Part shown: positions 52,024 to 61,016 of the stretch, piece by piece | Position numbering within the stretch: the stretch's first letter is position 1 | Layout: each line of letters opens with the position of its first letter | Assembly (NCBI GenBank): GCA_963788085.1 | Contig: CAWBFS010000017.1 | Span: 62,001-126,000 of the forward strand | Origin: AP-15 sp963788085 | GTDB taxonomy: Bacteria; Pseudomonadota; Alphaproteobacteria; ATCC43930; CGMCC-115725 | Reading direction: 5' to 3' | Length of the DNA: 64,000 bases | The notes under the pieces: model-generated | What the model was told of the DNA's origin: nothing | Database searches by the model: none | Seen by the model: the letters and a program-made list of their open reading frames with translations, nothing else | Program-made: the position numbers and the translations under genes

Positions 52024-52507
52024 TTTGAAAGGAATCCTGGCGGCTACGATCGTTTTACCGGCGTTCAGCGGTGCAGCCTGGGCGGGAGGAAGCGACGATT
52101 TCGGGTGCTCGAACGCGACGCTCAAAGGCGAATTCGCCTTCGGGGTTACCGGCTACGTGCCAGCGCCGAATGTTGTTGCAGGCATTAAGATTTTCGACGG
52201 ACACGGTAATCTCACGCAGCGCGACTACAGCGGCGACAGCGTGCCAGCCGAGTTCTCACCCAAGGGGCAAGAAACGGGCACCTACACAGTCAATCCCGAT
52301 TGCACGGGCAGCATGGTGATCAATTTGAACGCGCCTGTGCCGGTGGGCTCGACGGGCGTGATCAAAATCTTGTTCGTGCTCAGCAACGGCGGCCGTCATA
52401 TTCACGAAGTCGTCTCTGAGTTCACCCCGCCTGGGTCCACAACGGGACCCGTGCCGACCAAGACGAGTGCCGACGACTGGAAGGTCGCATCGGAGGAGGC
52501 GCGCTGA
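52010..52507 (+). CDS. Secreted protein of unknown function, paralogue 2
   Basis: A 165-residue exported protein with a clear signal peptide ('LLKGILAATIVLPAFSGAAW', cleavage near AWA-GG). The mature region shares with its neighbour the opening 'CSNATLKGEFAFG' and the later 'YTVNPDCTGSMVI', giving two conserved Cys. The overall identity is otherwise modest, so the pair is an old duplication with a conserved leader. ATG 52010. Unknown function; probably periplasmic or surface-associated. Confidence 0.75.
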   Translation: MKSWLLKGILAATIVLPAFSGAAWAGGSDDFGCSNATLKGEFAFGVTGYVPAPNVVAGIKIFDGHGNLTQRDYSGDSVPAEFSPKGQETGTYTVNPDCTGSMVINLNAPVPVGSTGVIKILFVLSNGGRHIHEVVSEFTPPGSTTGPVPTKTSADDWKVASEEAR

Positions 52508-52623
52508 AGAGCAGGCTGACGCGCGGCGGACGCATGCTGTGCTACATGTGTCGCCGCGCGAAGTTCTGACGCCGGTCACATTTTCGCTGATCTGCCCCTC
52601 ACACGAACAGCGAAAAACAGCGA

Positions 52624-52651
52624 CGGAACAGCGAGAATTCTCGCTGTTCCG
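52624..52651. repeat. Perfect 28-bp palindrome with AACAGCGA satellites
   Basis: CGGAACAGCGAGAA followed by its exact reverse complement. Further AACAGCGA(A) copies occur at about 52607-52640 and 52734-52750. The cluster may be a degenerate mobile repeat. I recall similar AACAG-rich repeats scattered in other alphaproteobacterial genomes but cannot verify this here. Confidence 0.8.
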
Positions 52652-52810
52652 TAATTGCCCGACGCGGCAGGGGCCCAGGATTTCCGCCGAAAACGGACCC
52701 CAGCTGGCTGATAATTCACCGCCGAAACAGCGAAAACAGCCAGCAGCCGGGACCCATCGCGCCGTAGTCTCGATACCAATGGTGATAGGTTCGTGCGGCG
52801 GAACGATGGA

Positions 52811-52829
52811 CCCCGGCTTTTCGCCGGGG
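52811..52829 (+). terminator. Possible terminator-like hairpin
   Basis: CCCCGGC, loop TTTTC, GCCGGGG: a perfect 7-bp stem followed after 6 nt by a short TTTT. It could end transcription of the secreted-protein genes, but the T-run is weak. Confidence 0.35.
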
Positions 52830-53033
52830 AGGCGGTTTTGATGGGTGGGGCGAGATTCCCTTCACCCACCCGAATACTGGGGAACTCGACCGAAGCGGTC
52901 GCGTCTTGAACTCCCGCCTTCGGGAATGCTCTGAGATGCCTCTCGCTCGAAAGGAGGCGGGGCGGCACCATATCGTGATGGAGCGGCGCGGGTTGGCTTG
53001 TTATCGTTCGGCGCCGGCACTTTGGAGGGCGGC

Positions 53034-54204
53034 ATGAGCGGTTGCATTGTCGGTTGGGCGCACAGCAAATTCGGCAAGCACGAGGGCAGGGACATCGAGT
53101 CGCTGATCGTCGAGGTGGCGCAGGCGGCGTTGGCCGATGCCGGTGTCGCGGCGACCGACATCGACACGATCTATCTCGGCACGATGAACGGCGGCTTTGT
53201 CCGCCAGGAATTCCCGGCATCGCTGGTGTTTCAGGCCGATCCGGCGCTCCGTTTCAAGCCGGCGACGCGGGTCGAGGACGCCTGCGCGACCGGCTCGGCC
53301 GCGATCCACCAGGGCCTCAACGCGATCGCCGCCGGCAAGGCGCGGTTGGCGCTGATCGTAGGCGTCGAGAAGATGACCGAGGTCTCGGGCGCGCAGGTCG
53401 GCGATATCCTGCTCGGCGCCTCCTACCGCAAGGAGGAGGATGCAATCGAGGGCGGTTTCGCCGGCATCTTCGGAAAAATCGCCCAGAGCTATTTCCAGCG
53501 TTATGGCGACCAGTCCGATGCACTGGCGCGGATCGCCGCCAAGAACCACAAGAACGGCGTCGCCAATCCGCTGGCCCAAATGCAAAAAGATCTGGGCTAC
53601 GAATTCTGCCGCACTGTTTCGGACAAGAACCCGATCGTCGCCGGCCCGCTGAAGCGCACCGATTGCTCGCTCGTCTCCGATGGCGCGGCGGCGGTCGTGC
53701 TCGCCGACACGGCTACGGCGCTCAGCATGAAGAAAGCCGTGATTTTCCGCGCGGCCGAACAGGTCAACGACTTTCTGCCGATGAGCCGGCGCGACATCGT
53801 CGCCTTCGAAGGACCGGAGCTTGCCTGGAAACGGGCCTTGGCCGCCGCCCGGCTCGGGCTCGACGACCTCGATCTGGTCGAGACCCATGATTGCTTCACG
53901 ATCGCCGAGCTGATCGAATACGAGGCGATGGGGTTGACGCCGAAAGGCGAGGGCGCGCGGGCCATTCTCGAGGGCTGGACCGAGAAGGAAGGCAAACTGC
54001 CGATCAACCCTTCGGGCGGGCTCAAATCGAAAGGGCCACCCGATCGGCGCAACCGGCGTGTCGATGCATGTGCTGGCGGCGATGCAGGTGACCGGCAAGG
54101 CCGGCGGCATCCAGGTGCCGGACGCCGCGCTCGCCGGCGTCTTCAACATGGGCGGCGCCGCGGTCGCCAATTTCGTCAGCATCCTCGAGCCGCTGCGCGC
54201 GTGA
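53034..54204 (+). CDS. Thiolase family protein (frameshifted)
   Basis: A 389-residue thiolase/SCP-2-type acetyl-CoA acetyltransferase-like protein. The nucleophile Cys is in 'RVEDACATGSAAIHQGLNAI', a further catalytic motif is 'LVETHDCFTIAELIEYEAMG', and the C-terminal signature is GHPIGATG. A +1 insertion (GGG at 54033-54035) breaks the frame inside that signature, so the raw reading gives 'GPPDRRNRR'; removing one G restores it and the gene ends at TGA 54202. ATG 53034 has GGAGG upstream. Same direction as the AcuI-like gene, with a REP-like repeat between. Confidence 0.82.
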
Positions 54205-54213
54205 ATTTAAAAC

Positions 54214-54273
54214 CGTCATGCGCGGGCTTGACCCGCGCATCTAGATTGCCGGGTCAAGCCCGGCAATGACGAT
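54214..54273. repeat. REP-like palindromes
   Basis: GTCATGCGCGGGCTTGACCC...GCGCATCTAG followed by ATTGCCGGGTCAAGCCCGG(CAATGAC): two GC-rich inverted units back to back between the thiolase and the reductase. This is a common type of alphaproteobacterial intergenic repeat. Confidence 0.8.
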
Positions 54274-54287
54274 AATGAGGAGGCGCG

Positions 54288-55280
54288 ATGGCGACGTTCC
54301 GCGCATTGGTGTTGCATGAGGAGGGGGGCAAGGTCGTCCCGCGGATCGAGGCGGTGGACGAGGATCGGTTGCCGGCCGGAGAGGTCACCGTCGCGGTCGA
54401 GTGCTCGACGCTCAATTACAAGGACGGGATGATCCTGCAGGGGATCGGCCGGCTGGTGCGCAATTACCCGCATGTTCCCGGCATCGATTTCGCCGGCACT
54501 GTCGAACGCTCGGATTCTCCGGAGTTCAAGCCGGGCGATCCGGTAATTTTGACCGGCTGGCGGGTCGGCGAGACGCACTGGGGCGGCTACGCCGAGAAGG
54601 CGCGCGTCCCGGCCTCCTATTTGGTGCGGCGGCCGGAAGGGATCAGCGCCCGCCAGGCGATGGCGATCGGCACCGCGGGGTTCACGGCAATGCTGGCGGT
54701 CATCGCTTTGGAGCGGCACGGGCTCAAATCCGGCTCCGGCGATGTGCTGGTTACCGGCGCCGCCGGCGGGGTCGGCAGTATCGCGGTGGCGCTCCTTTCG
54801 CGGCTCGGGCACCGGGTTGTGGCGTCCACCGGCCGACCCGAGCAACGGGACTACCTGACCGGGCTCGGCGCGGCCGAGCTGATCGATCGCGCAACACTCG
54901 CGGCGAAACCGTCGCGGCCGCTCGACGCCGAGCGCTGGGCCGGGGCGATCGACGCCGTCGGCGGGACCACCCTGGCGACGATACTGACGCAACTCAAATA
55001 CCGCGCCAGCGTCGCCGCCTGCGGCCTCGCCGGCGGTAGCGACCTGCCGGCGACGGTGATCCCGTTTCTGCTGCGCGGGGTCAACCTGCTCGGCATCGAT
55101 TCGGTCATGTGCCCGCGCGACGAGCGGATCAAAGCGTGGCAGCGCCTGGTCCACGATCTGCCGCTCGACAAGCTGGACAGGATGACCGAGACCGTGCCGC
55201 TTTCCGCGCTGCCGGGGCTTGCGCCCAAGATCCTCCGGGGTGAGATCCGCGGGCGGATCGTCGTCGACGTTACTGGTTGA
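54288..55280 (+). CDS. AcuI/YhdH-family acrylyl-CoA reductase (MDR)
   Basis: A 330-residue zinc-free medium-chain dehydrogenase/reductase of the YhdH/AcuI group, which reduces acryloyl-CoA to propionyl-CoA with NADPH. Typical stretches are 'YPHVPGIDFAGTVERS' and 'VILTGWRVGETHWGGYAEKA', the NADPH motif 'VLVTGAAGGVGSIAVALL', and 'LRGVNLLGIDSVMCPRDERI' near the end. ATG 54288. It follows the thiolase gene; together they could serve acyl-CoA metabolism, but the link is only positional. Confidence 0.87.
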   Translation: MATFRALVLHEEGGKVVPRIEAVDEDRLPAGEVTVAVECSTLNYKDGMILQGIGRLVRNYPHVPGIDFAGTVERSDSPEFKPGDPVILTGWRVGETHWGGYAEKARVPASYLVRRPEGISARQAMAIGTAGFTAMLAVIALERHGLKSGSGDVLVTGAAGGVGSIAVALLSRLGHRVVASTGRPEQRDYLTGLGAAELIDRATLAAKPSRPLDAERWAGAIDAVGGTTLATILTQLKYRASVAACGLAGGSDLPATVIPFLLRGVNLLGIDSVMCPRDERIKAWQRLVHDLPLDKLDRMTETVPLSALPGLAPKILRGEIRGRIVVDVTG

Positions 55281-55322
55281 TACTTCGGGAATTCTCGGAC
55301 CTGTCCGCGCGTTCGCCGGGTC

Positions 55323-55676
55323 ATGAAGAACACTGAATTACGATCGCCGAACAATCAGCGTTGCTCAACGAGGCCAGATCGTCCAGCGCGTCATCGTCGA
55401 TGGTTGGACGAGCGTCGAGGTCGCCGCCGCTTTTGGCGTGCCGAGGCGGAGTCGTCGAGGTCTGGGTGACCGATTTCCGCCGGCACGGCATGGCCAGTCT
55501 TCGCCAGGATCCCGGCGCGGACGATCGCCGCGGAGATGGTCCGCTTTACGGTATGGCGTCCGGTACGGGCGATGTGGCGCAAACTGTTGATTCGGCCTGC
55601 GCGGATCTTGGTCGCGCCCGAGCCGCTCGTCCAGCCCTTGCCGCTGCGCCATTCGAACAAGGACGGCCCGCGATAG
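55323..55676 (+). pseudogene. Decayed HTH (transposase-type) protein, three frameshifts
   Basis: Joining three frames gives a ~116-residue helix-turn-helix protein: 'NYDRRTISVAQRGQIVQRVI', 'VDGWTSVEVAAAFGVPRRSV', 'EVWVTDFRRHGMASLRQDP', 'ARTIAAEMVRFTVWRPVRAM', ending 'VQPLPLRHSNKDGPR'. It resembles the N-terminal HTH of IS481-type transposases, here standing alone. Apparent +1 insertions lie near 55335, 55447-55453 and 55523. Its 3' end is 5 bp from the echA stop on the other strand. It may be a pseudogene or an intact gene with sequence errors. Confidence 0.6.
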
Positions 55677-55681
55677 CTCCG

Positions 55682-56472
55682 TCACCGGTTGCGGAAGGCG
55701 GCCGTTTGCGCTTCTCGATGAAAGCCTCCATGCCTTCCTTCCGGTCCTCGGTGGCGAAGGTCGAATGGAACAGCCGCCGCTCGAAACGCACCCCCTCGGC
55801 AAGGGTCGTCTCATAGGCGCGGTTGACCGCTTCCTTGACCATCATCGCGATCGGGCGAGACATTCCGGCTATCCGCTCGGCGATTTTGACCGCCTCGGAG
55901 AGCAGCTCGGCTGCGGGAACGATGCGGCTGACGAGCCCGGCGCGTTCCGCCTCGGCCGCATCCATCATGCGGCCGGTGAGGCACAAATCCATCGCCTTCG
56001 CCTTGCCGACAAAGCGGGTGAGTCGCTGGGTCCCGCCCGCCCCCGGGATCGTGCCGAGATTGATCTCCGGCTGGCCGAACCGCGCGGTGTCGGCGGCAAT
56101 GACGATGTCGCACATCATCGCGATCTCGCACCCGCCGCCGAGCGCAAACCCGGCGACCGCCGCGATGACCGGCTTGCGGCACTGCGCGACCCGCTCCCAG
56201 CCGCGGGTGATGAAATCCTCGCAATAGATCTCGGGATAGCTCTTCGCCACCATCTCCTTGACGTCGGCGCCGGCGGCGAAGGCCTTCTCGTTTCCGGTCA
56301 GCACGATGGCGCCGATCGCCGCGTCGTCTTCGAGCTCGTCCAACGCCGCCGCGAGTTCGCTGATCAGCGCCGCATTCAGCGCATTCAGCGCCGCCGGCCG
56401 GTTGAGCGTGACGATGCCGACCGCGCCGCGCCGTTCGACGAGGATGTTCTGGTAGCCGGGTTGCTCACTCAT
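55682..56472 (-). CDS. Enoyl-CoA hydratase (C-terminal frameshift)
   Basis: A 263-residue crotonase: 'VGIVTLNRPAALNALNAALI', 'EKAFAAGADVKEMVAKSYPE', the oxyanion loop 'AVAGFALGGGCEIAMMCDIV', and catalytic Glu in 'GQPEINLGTIPGAGGTQRL'. A single-base deletion near 55705 destroys the usual ending; reading around it gives 'EKRK/TAAFRNR' and TGA at 55682-55684. Without correction the frame runs on into the decayed HTH gene. ATG 56472. Upstream of it, in the same direction, is mutM, a conserved alphaproteobacterial order. Confidence 0.85.
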
Positions 56473-56483
56473 CCTTGGCCTCT

Positions 56484-57311
56484 CTAACGCTGTCGTTTCG
56501 CGCAGAAAAAGGTCGATCGGCCGGACTGCACGATCCGGCGCACGGCGCCTGCGCAATCACAGCCGGGACAGGGATCGCCTTCATGGCCATAGACGGCCCA
56601 ACGGTGCTGGAAATACCCGAGTTCGCCGTCGGCTTGAACGTAATCGCGCAGCGAGGAGCCGCCGGCCTCGATCGCCTCGGTCAGGACCGAGCGAATCCCG
56701 TTGACCAGCCGCTCCGCGCGCCCCCGGCCGATCGAGGCCGCGAGGCGCCGCGGCGAGACTCCCGAGCGGAACAGCGCCTCGCACACATAGATGTTGCCCA
56801 GCCCAGCGACGATCTTTTGATCGAGCAGCGCCGACTTGATCGGGGTCATCTTGCCAACGAGCGCCGCGGCGAGATAAGCGCCGTTGAATTCGGCCTCGAG
56901 CGGCTCCGGACCGAGCCCTGCCAAGAGCGGATGCTGTTTCTCCTCGCCGCGCTTGACATAGTCGAGCAGCCCGAAACGGCGGGCATCGTTGAAGCGAATG
57001 ACGGTACCGTCGTCGAGCCGTAACACCACATGATCGTGCGGAGCATCTGGCAGAGCGGCGGTGCCCGCCGTGATCCGCCCGGACATGCCGAGATGCAGCA
57101 GCAAGAGTCCGTCCGAATCGAGCTCGATCAGGATGTACTTCCCGCGCCGGCCGAGCGCGCCGATACGCGCGCCGTCGAGCCGAGCGCCAAGGGCCGGCGG
57201 AAACGGCCGCCGCAGATCCGGCCGGCGTAGCTCGGCTCGCAGAATGCGGCGCCCGCTCATCTTCAGCGCAAGGCCGCGCCGGACCGTCTCGACCTCAGGC
57301 AGTTCAGGCAT
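56484..57311 (-). CDS. mutM: Formamidopyrimidine-DNA glycosylase
   Basis: A 275-residue bifunctional glycosylase/AP lyase that removes 8-oxoguanine. The N-terminal 'MPELPEVETVRRGLALKMSG' has catalytic Pro2 and Glu3, the beta-hairpin Lys is in 'LGRRGKYILIELDSDG', and the H2TH motif is 'LLDQKIVAGLGNIYVCEALF'. The C-terminal zinc finger is odd: 'GDPCPGCDCAGAVRRI' has the first Cys pair, but the end reads 'STFFCAKRQR' where CxxCQR is expected, so the fourth Cys is Arg. Stop 56484; ATG 57311. Divergent from ubiE. Confidence 0.94.
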   Translation of the reverse strand: MPELPEVETVRRGLALKMSGRRILRAELRRPDLRRPFPPALGARLDGARIGALGRRGKYILIELDSDGLLLLHLGMSGRITAGTAALPDAPHDHVVLRLDDGTVIRFNDARRFGLLDYVKRGEEKQHPLLAGLGPEPLEAEFNGAYLAAALVGKMTPIKSALLDQKIVAGLGNIYVCEALFRSGVSPRRLAASIGRGRAERLVNGIRSVLTEAIEAGGSSLRDYVQADGELGYFQHRWAVYGHEGDPCPGCDCAGAVRRIVQSGRSTFFCAKRQR

Positions 57312-57385
57312 GGTCTTCGAAAGGACGCCTCACCAAATTGGCCGATCGTGGCACGCGCGGCCCGATAGGGTTATCTTCCTGCCCG

Positions 57386-58159
57386 ATGAGCGAGAACGAC
57401 ACAAGCGTGCGCACCGATTTCGGGTTCCACCGCGTGCGCGAGGCCGAAAAGGCGCCCTTGGTTCGCGCCATCTTCGACAGCGTCGCCCCGCGCTACGACC
57501 TGATGAATGATCTGATGAGCGTCGGCATCCACCGCTGGTGGAAGAACGAGATGGTGGCCTCGCTGAAGCCGCGCCCGGGGCAGCGTCTGCTCGATATCGC
57601 AGGGGGGACCGGCGACATCGCCTTGCGCGCATTGCCGCGTCTTCTCGGTGGCGAGCAAAGGGTCGACGGCGGCGCCGTGGTCTGCGACGCGAGCGCGGCA
57701 ATGCTGGCCATCGGCCGCGCCCGCGCGCTCGACCAGGGGATCCTCGCCGGGATCGAATGGATATGCGCCGATGCGGAGCAGCTCCCGGTGGCGGACCGCA
57801 GTGTAGATCTCTATACGGTCGGCTTCGGTTTGCGCAACGTCACCCGGATTGATGCCGCACTCGCCGAGGCGCACCGCGTTCTAAAGCCGGGCGGGCGCTT
57901 TCTGTGTCTCGAATTTACCCCAGAGATAACCCCGCTGCTTCAGCCGCTCTATGATCTGTACAGCTTCCAACTGGTGCCATTGCTCGGGCAGATCGTGACC
58001 GGCGACCGCGACGCCTATAGCTACCTTGTCGAAAGCATCCGGCGTTTCCCACGGCAAAGCGAGCTCGCCGAGATGATCGCCGGAGCCGGTCTTGACCAGG
58101 TCAAATTCCGCAATCTGACGGGGGGCGTCGCTGCGCTCCATTCGGCCTGGCGCCTCTGA
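57386..58159 (+). CDS. ubiE: Demethylmenaquinone/2-polyprenyl-6-methoxy-benzoquinol methyltransferase
   Basis: A 257-residue SAM methyltransferase for C-methylation in ubiquinone (and menaquinone) synthesis. It has 'FGFHRVREAEKAPLVRAIFD', 'RYDLMNDLMSVGIHRWWKNE', motif I 'LLDIAGGTGDIALRALPRLL' and 'VGFGLRNVTRIDAALAEAHR'. ATG 57386; the in-frame extension upstream lacks family similarity. It is followed 46 bp later by ubiB, the usual pair. Confidence 0.94.
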   Translation: MSENDTSVRTDFGFHRVREAEKAPLVRAIFDSVAPRYDLMNDLMSVGIHRWWKNEMVASLKPRPGQRLLDIAGGTGDIALRALPRLLGGEQRVDGGAVVCDASAAMLAIGRARALDQGILAGIEWICADAEQLPVADRSVDLYTVGFGLRNVTRIDAALAEAHRVLKPGGRFLCLEFTPEITPLLQPLYDLYSFQLVPLLGQIVTGDRDAYSYLVESIRRFPRQSELAEMIAGAGLDQVKFRNLTGGVAALHSAWRL

Positions 58160-58205
58160 GCCGCTCCGAGCCAGATTCGGGCTTCTGCGCAGCGTCCGCA
58201 ATTTT

Positions 58206-59735
58206 GTGCGGCTGGTCCGGATCTGCCTGACCCTCGCGCGGTACGACGCGCTGTCGCCGTTGACAGCCGTCCCTGCCGCAGTGCCATTTGTGCGGTTTGG
58301 TCACTTGTTTGCACGCCGCAGCCGGGTCTTGCCGCGACCGGGCCAGCGGCTCGCCGCAGCGTTCGAAGAATTGGGGCCGAGCTTCATAAAGCTCGGCCAG
58401 CTTCTGTCCACCCGAGCCGATCTCCTCGGTGAAGAGATCACTGCCGATCTCACCAGCCTGCAGGACCAGCTCCCGCCTTTCCCGGGTAGCGAGGCGCGGG
58501 CGCTGATCGAGGCCGAGTTCGCCCGCCCGCTCGACGGTCTGTTCGCATCCTTCGACGAGGCGGCGATAGCAGCCGCTTCTATCGCCCAGGTCCATTTCGC
58601 TCGGACCACCGACGGGCACGAGGTTGCCGTCAAGGTGCTGCGCCCGGGGATCGCCGCTGCATTTGCCCGCGATCTCGACCTGTTCCTGTGGCTCGCCGAT
58701 TTGGGTGAGCGACTACAGCCCGCGCTGCGACGGCTCAGGCCGGTCGAGGTGGTGCAGACGCTCGCCGAGGTCGTCAGGATCGAAATGGACCTGCGGATGG
58801 AGGCTGCCGCAGCCGCGGAGCTCGCCGGGAATTTCGCCGGGGACCCTAACTTCCGTGTGCCTCGGGTCGATTGGCCGCGCACCGGCCGCACCGTCCTGAC
58901 TCTCGAGCGAATAAACGGAATCCGTATCGACGACAAAGCGGGCCTCCTCGCTGCCGGGCACTGCATCGAAGATCTCTTGCGCAAGGCCGCCGCAGCCTTC
59001 TTCAACCAGGTATTTCGCGACGGTTTTTTTCACGCCGATCTCCATCCCGGAAACATGTTCGTCGACGCCGATGGCGCGATCGCCGTCGTCGATTTCGGAA
59101 TCATGGGCAGGCTCGACCGCGATACCCGGTTTTACCTCGCGGACATGCTGCTCGGCTTTCTCGCCGGCGATTACCGGCGAGTGGCGGAAGTCCACTTCGC
59201 CGCGGGCTACGTACCTTCCCAGCGTTCGATCGACGCCTTCACACAAGCGTGCCGTTCGATTGGCGAGCCTATCCTCGGAAGACCGCTGCAAGAGATCTCG
59301 GTTGCGCGCCTGCTTGCTCAACTTTTCGAGATCACCGAGCAGTTCGAGATGGAAACCCAGCCGCAGCTCTTGTTGCTGCAAAAGACGATGGTGGTCATCG
59401 AGGGTGTCGGGCGTCGTCTCGATCCCGAGACCAACATCTGGGCTCTCTCGCGGCCGCTGATCGAAGAGTGGATGCGCGACAATCGCGGGCCCGAGGCAAG
59501 GTTGCGCCTGGGGCTGGAGACGCTCGCCGATCTCGTCGAACGCGTCCCGCGGCTGGTGCGAAGCCTCGATGCACTGATTGCCGATTGGTCGCGCGAAGGG
59601 ATTGTGATGCACGCCGAAACTCTGGCGATTCAGGCCGCACATCGTGCCCGGCATCTAGCATTCGTACTAGTGCCGGTGTGGATCACAGCGTTGGCTTTAG
59701 CCGGGATCGCCGTCGCGCTCCTACTCGGGCGATAG
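58206..59735 (+). CDS. ubiB: Ubiquinone biosynthesis ABC1-type kinase-like protein UbiB
   Basis: A 509-residue UbiB/ABC1/COQ8-family ATPase that supports ubiquinone synthesis at the membrane. It shows the KxGQ region 'LGPSFIKLGQLLSTRADLLG', the Ala-rich loop 'AIAAASIAQVHFARTTDG', the catalytic 'FHADLHPGNMFVDADGAIAV' and 'DFGIMG', and two C-terminal membrane helices ('FVLVPVWITALALAGIAVAL'). GTG 58206 is the first standard start; in-frame codons upstream still look family-like ('LRSVRNFVRL'), so an alternative start (for example CTG near 58179) is possible. Confidence 0.93.
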   Translation: MRLVRICLTLARYDALSPLTAVPAAVPFVRFGHLFARRSRVLPRPGQRLAAAFEELGPSFIKLGQLLSTRADLLGEEITADLTSLQDQLPPFPGSEARALIEAEFARPLDGLFASFDEAAIAAASIAQVHFARTTDGHEVAVKVLRPGIAAAFARDLDLFLWLADLGERLQPALRRLRPVEVVQTLAEVVRIEMDLRMEAAAAAELAGNFAGDPNFRVPRVDWPRTGRTVLTLERINGIRIDDKAGLLAAGHCIEDLLRKAAAAFFNQVFRDGFFHADLHPGNMFVDADGAIAVVDFGIMGRLDRDTRFYLADMLLGFLAGDYRRVAEVHFAAGYVPSQRSIDAFTQACRSIGEPILGRPLQEISVARLLAQLFEITEQFEMETQPQLLLLQKTMVVIEGVGRRLDPETNIWALSRPLIEEWMRDNRGPEARLRLGLETLADLVERVPRLVRSLDALIADWSREGIVMHAETLAIQAAHRARHLAFVLVPVWITALALAGIAVALLLGR

Positions 59736-59802
59736 CGATACCTCTCGCCCTTGCCACCGAGCAGTAGCATAGTCACCTCGGCTGACAGAATCGGAGGCCG
59801 AG

Positions 59803-61012
59803 TTGCTTCAGGACCAGCGCATTCTGCTGATCATTTCCGGCGGGATTGCCGCCTATAAATGCCTTGACCTGATCCGTCGGTTGCGCGAGCGCGGTGCCGC
59901 GGTTCGCTGCATCATGACGGCTGCGGCGAAACACTTTGTGACGCCTCTGTCGGTTGCCTCACTCAGTGAGGACAAGGTCTACGACGACCTCTGGTCGCTG
60001 ACCGACGAGAGCGAGATGGGCCATATCCGGCTGTCGCGCGAGGCTGATCTCCTAGTGGTGGCGCCGGCGAGCGCCGATCTGATTGCGCGTATGGCGGCAG
60101 GGCTTGCCGATGATCTTGCGACGACCGCTCTTCTCGCCTCCGACAAGCCGGTGCTGATCGCCCCGACGATGAATTTGATGATGTGGGCGCATCCGGCGAC
60201 CCAGGCGAACCTCGCGACCCTGGATGCGCGCGGGGTCGTACGCGTCGGACCGGGTTCGGGTGAGCTCGCCTGCGGCGAGATAGGGTCTGGCCGCATGGCC
60301 GAGCCGCTGGAGATCATCGCCGCAGTCGAGCACGTGCTGGTCGGCGATAAGAGGCTGGCCGGAAAACGGGCGCTGGTCACGAGCGGGCCGACCCGGGAGC
60401 CGATCGATCCGGTGCGCTACATCTCGAACCATTCCTCGGGCAAGCAGGGCCATGCCATCGCCGCGGCTTTGGCCGCGCTCGGCGCCGAGACGGTGCTCGT
60501 TTCCGGACCGACCCATGAGCCCTCGCCGGCCGGGGTCAAGCTCGTGCCGGTCGAGACCGCGGCGGAAATGCTCGCCGCCTGCGAAGCCGCGCTCCCGGTC
60601 GAAGTCGCCGTGATGGCGGCGGCCGTCGCCGACTGGCGGATCGAGAGCGCCGCCCTCCATAAGCTGAAGAAGGATGGGAGTGGCCCGCCGGTGCTCCGTC
60701 TTGCCGAGAACCCGGACATCCTGTCCCGCATCGCGCAGCGCGGGAACGACCGGCCTGCTCTCGTCATCGGCTTCGCGGCGGAGACCGACGACATCGTCGA
60801 GAACGCCCGAACTCAAGCTCAAACGCAAGCGCTGCGACTGGATTCTCGCCAACGACGTCTCGCCTGGAACCGGCACCTTCGGCGGCGACCGCAACACGAT
60901 CCACCTGGTGGACACGGCGGGTGTCGAAGACTGGCCCGTCATGACAAAGCGGGAAGTCGCCGCTCGGTTAGCCGATCGCATAGCCGGATCGCTCGGGCAT
61001 CGGCGGGCGTGA
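59803..61012 (+). CDS. coaBC: Bifunctional phosphopantothenoylcysteine decarboxylase/ligase (frameshifted)
   Basis: A 402-residue coenzyme A biosynthesis enzyme. The N-terminal FMN decarboxylase (CoaC) has 'ILLIISGGIAAYKCLDLIRR' and the PxMNxxMW motif in 'LIAPTMNLMMWAHPATQ'. The C-terminal ligase (CoaB) has 'ALVTSGPTREPIDPVRYISN' and 'SSGKQGHAIAAALAALGA'. A +1 insertion (AA at 60810/60811) shifts the frame at 'DDIVENAR/LKLKRKRCDWILAND', 70 residues before the end. The apparent start is TTG 59803, matching the family N terminus. It is 4 bp before dut, consistent with an operon. Confidence 0.86.
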
Positions 61013-61016
61013 CGCC

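Larger units (their letters stand above)
52508..53033. other. Intergenic region with palindromic repeats
   Basis: A 526-bp gap without a convincing gene (a 124-codon frame here has no protein character). It holds a perfect 28-bp palindrome at 52624-52651, several short copies of AACAGCGA(A), and a hairpin at 52811-52829. GGAGG at about 53024 is the ribosome binding site of the thiolase gene. Confidence 0.6.

Noticed and set aside
52467..52841. 124-codon plus-strand ORF downstream of the secreted paralogues
   Set aside because: It runs through the palindrome and AACAGCGA repeats and has no protein-like sequence or RBS.
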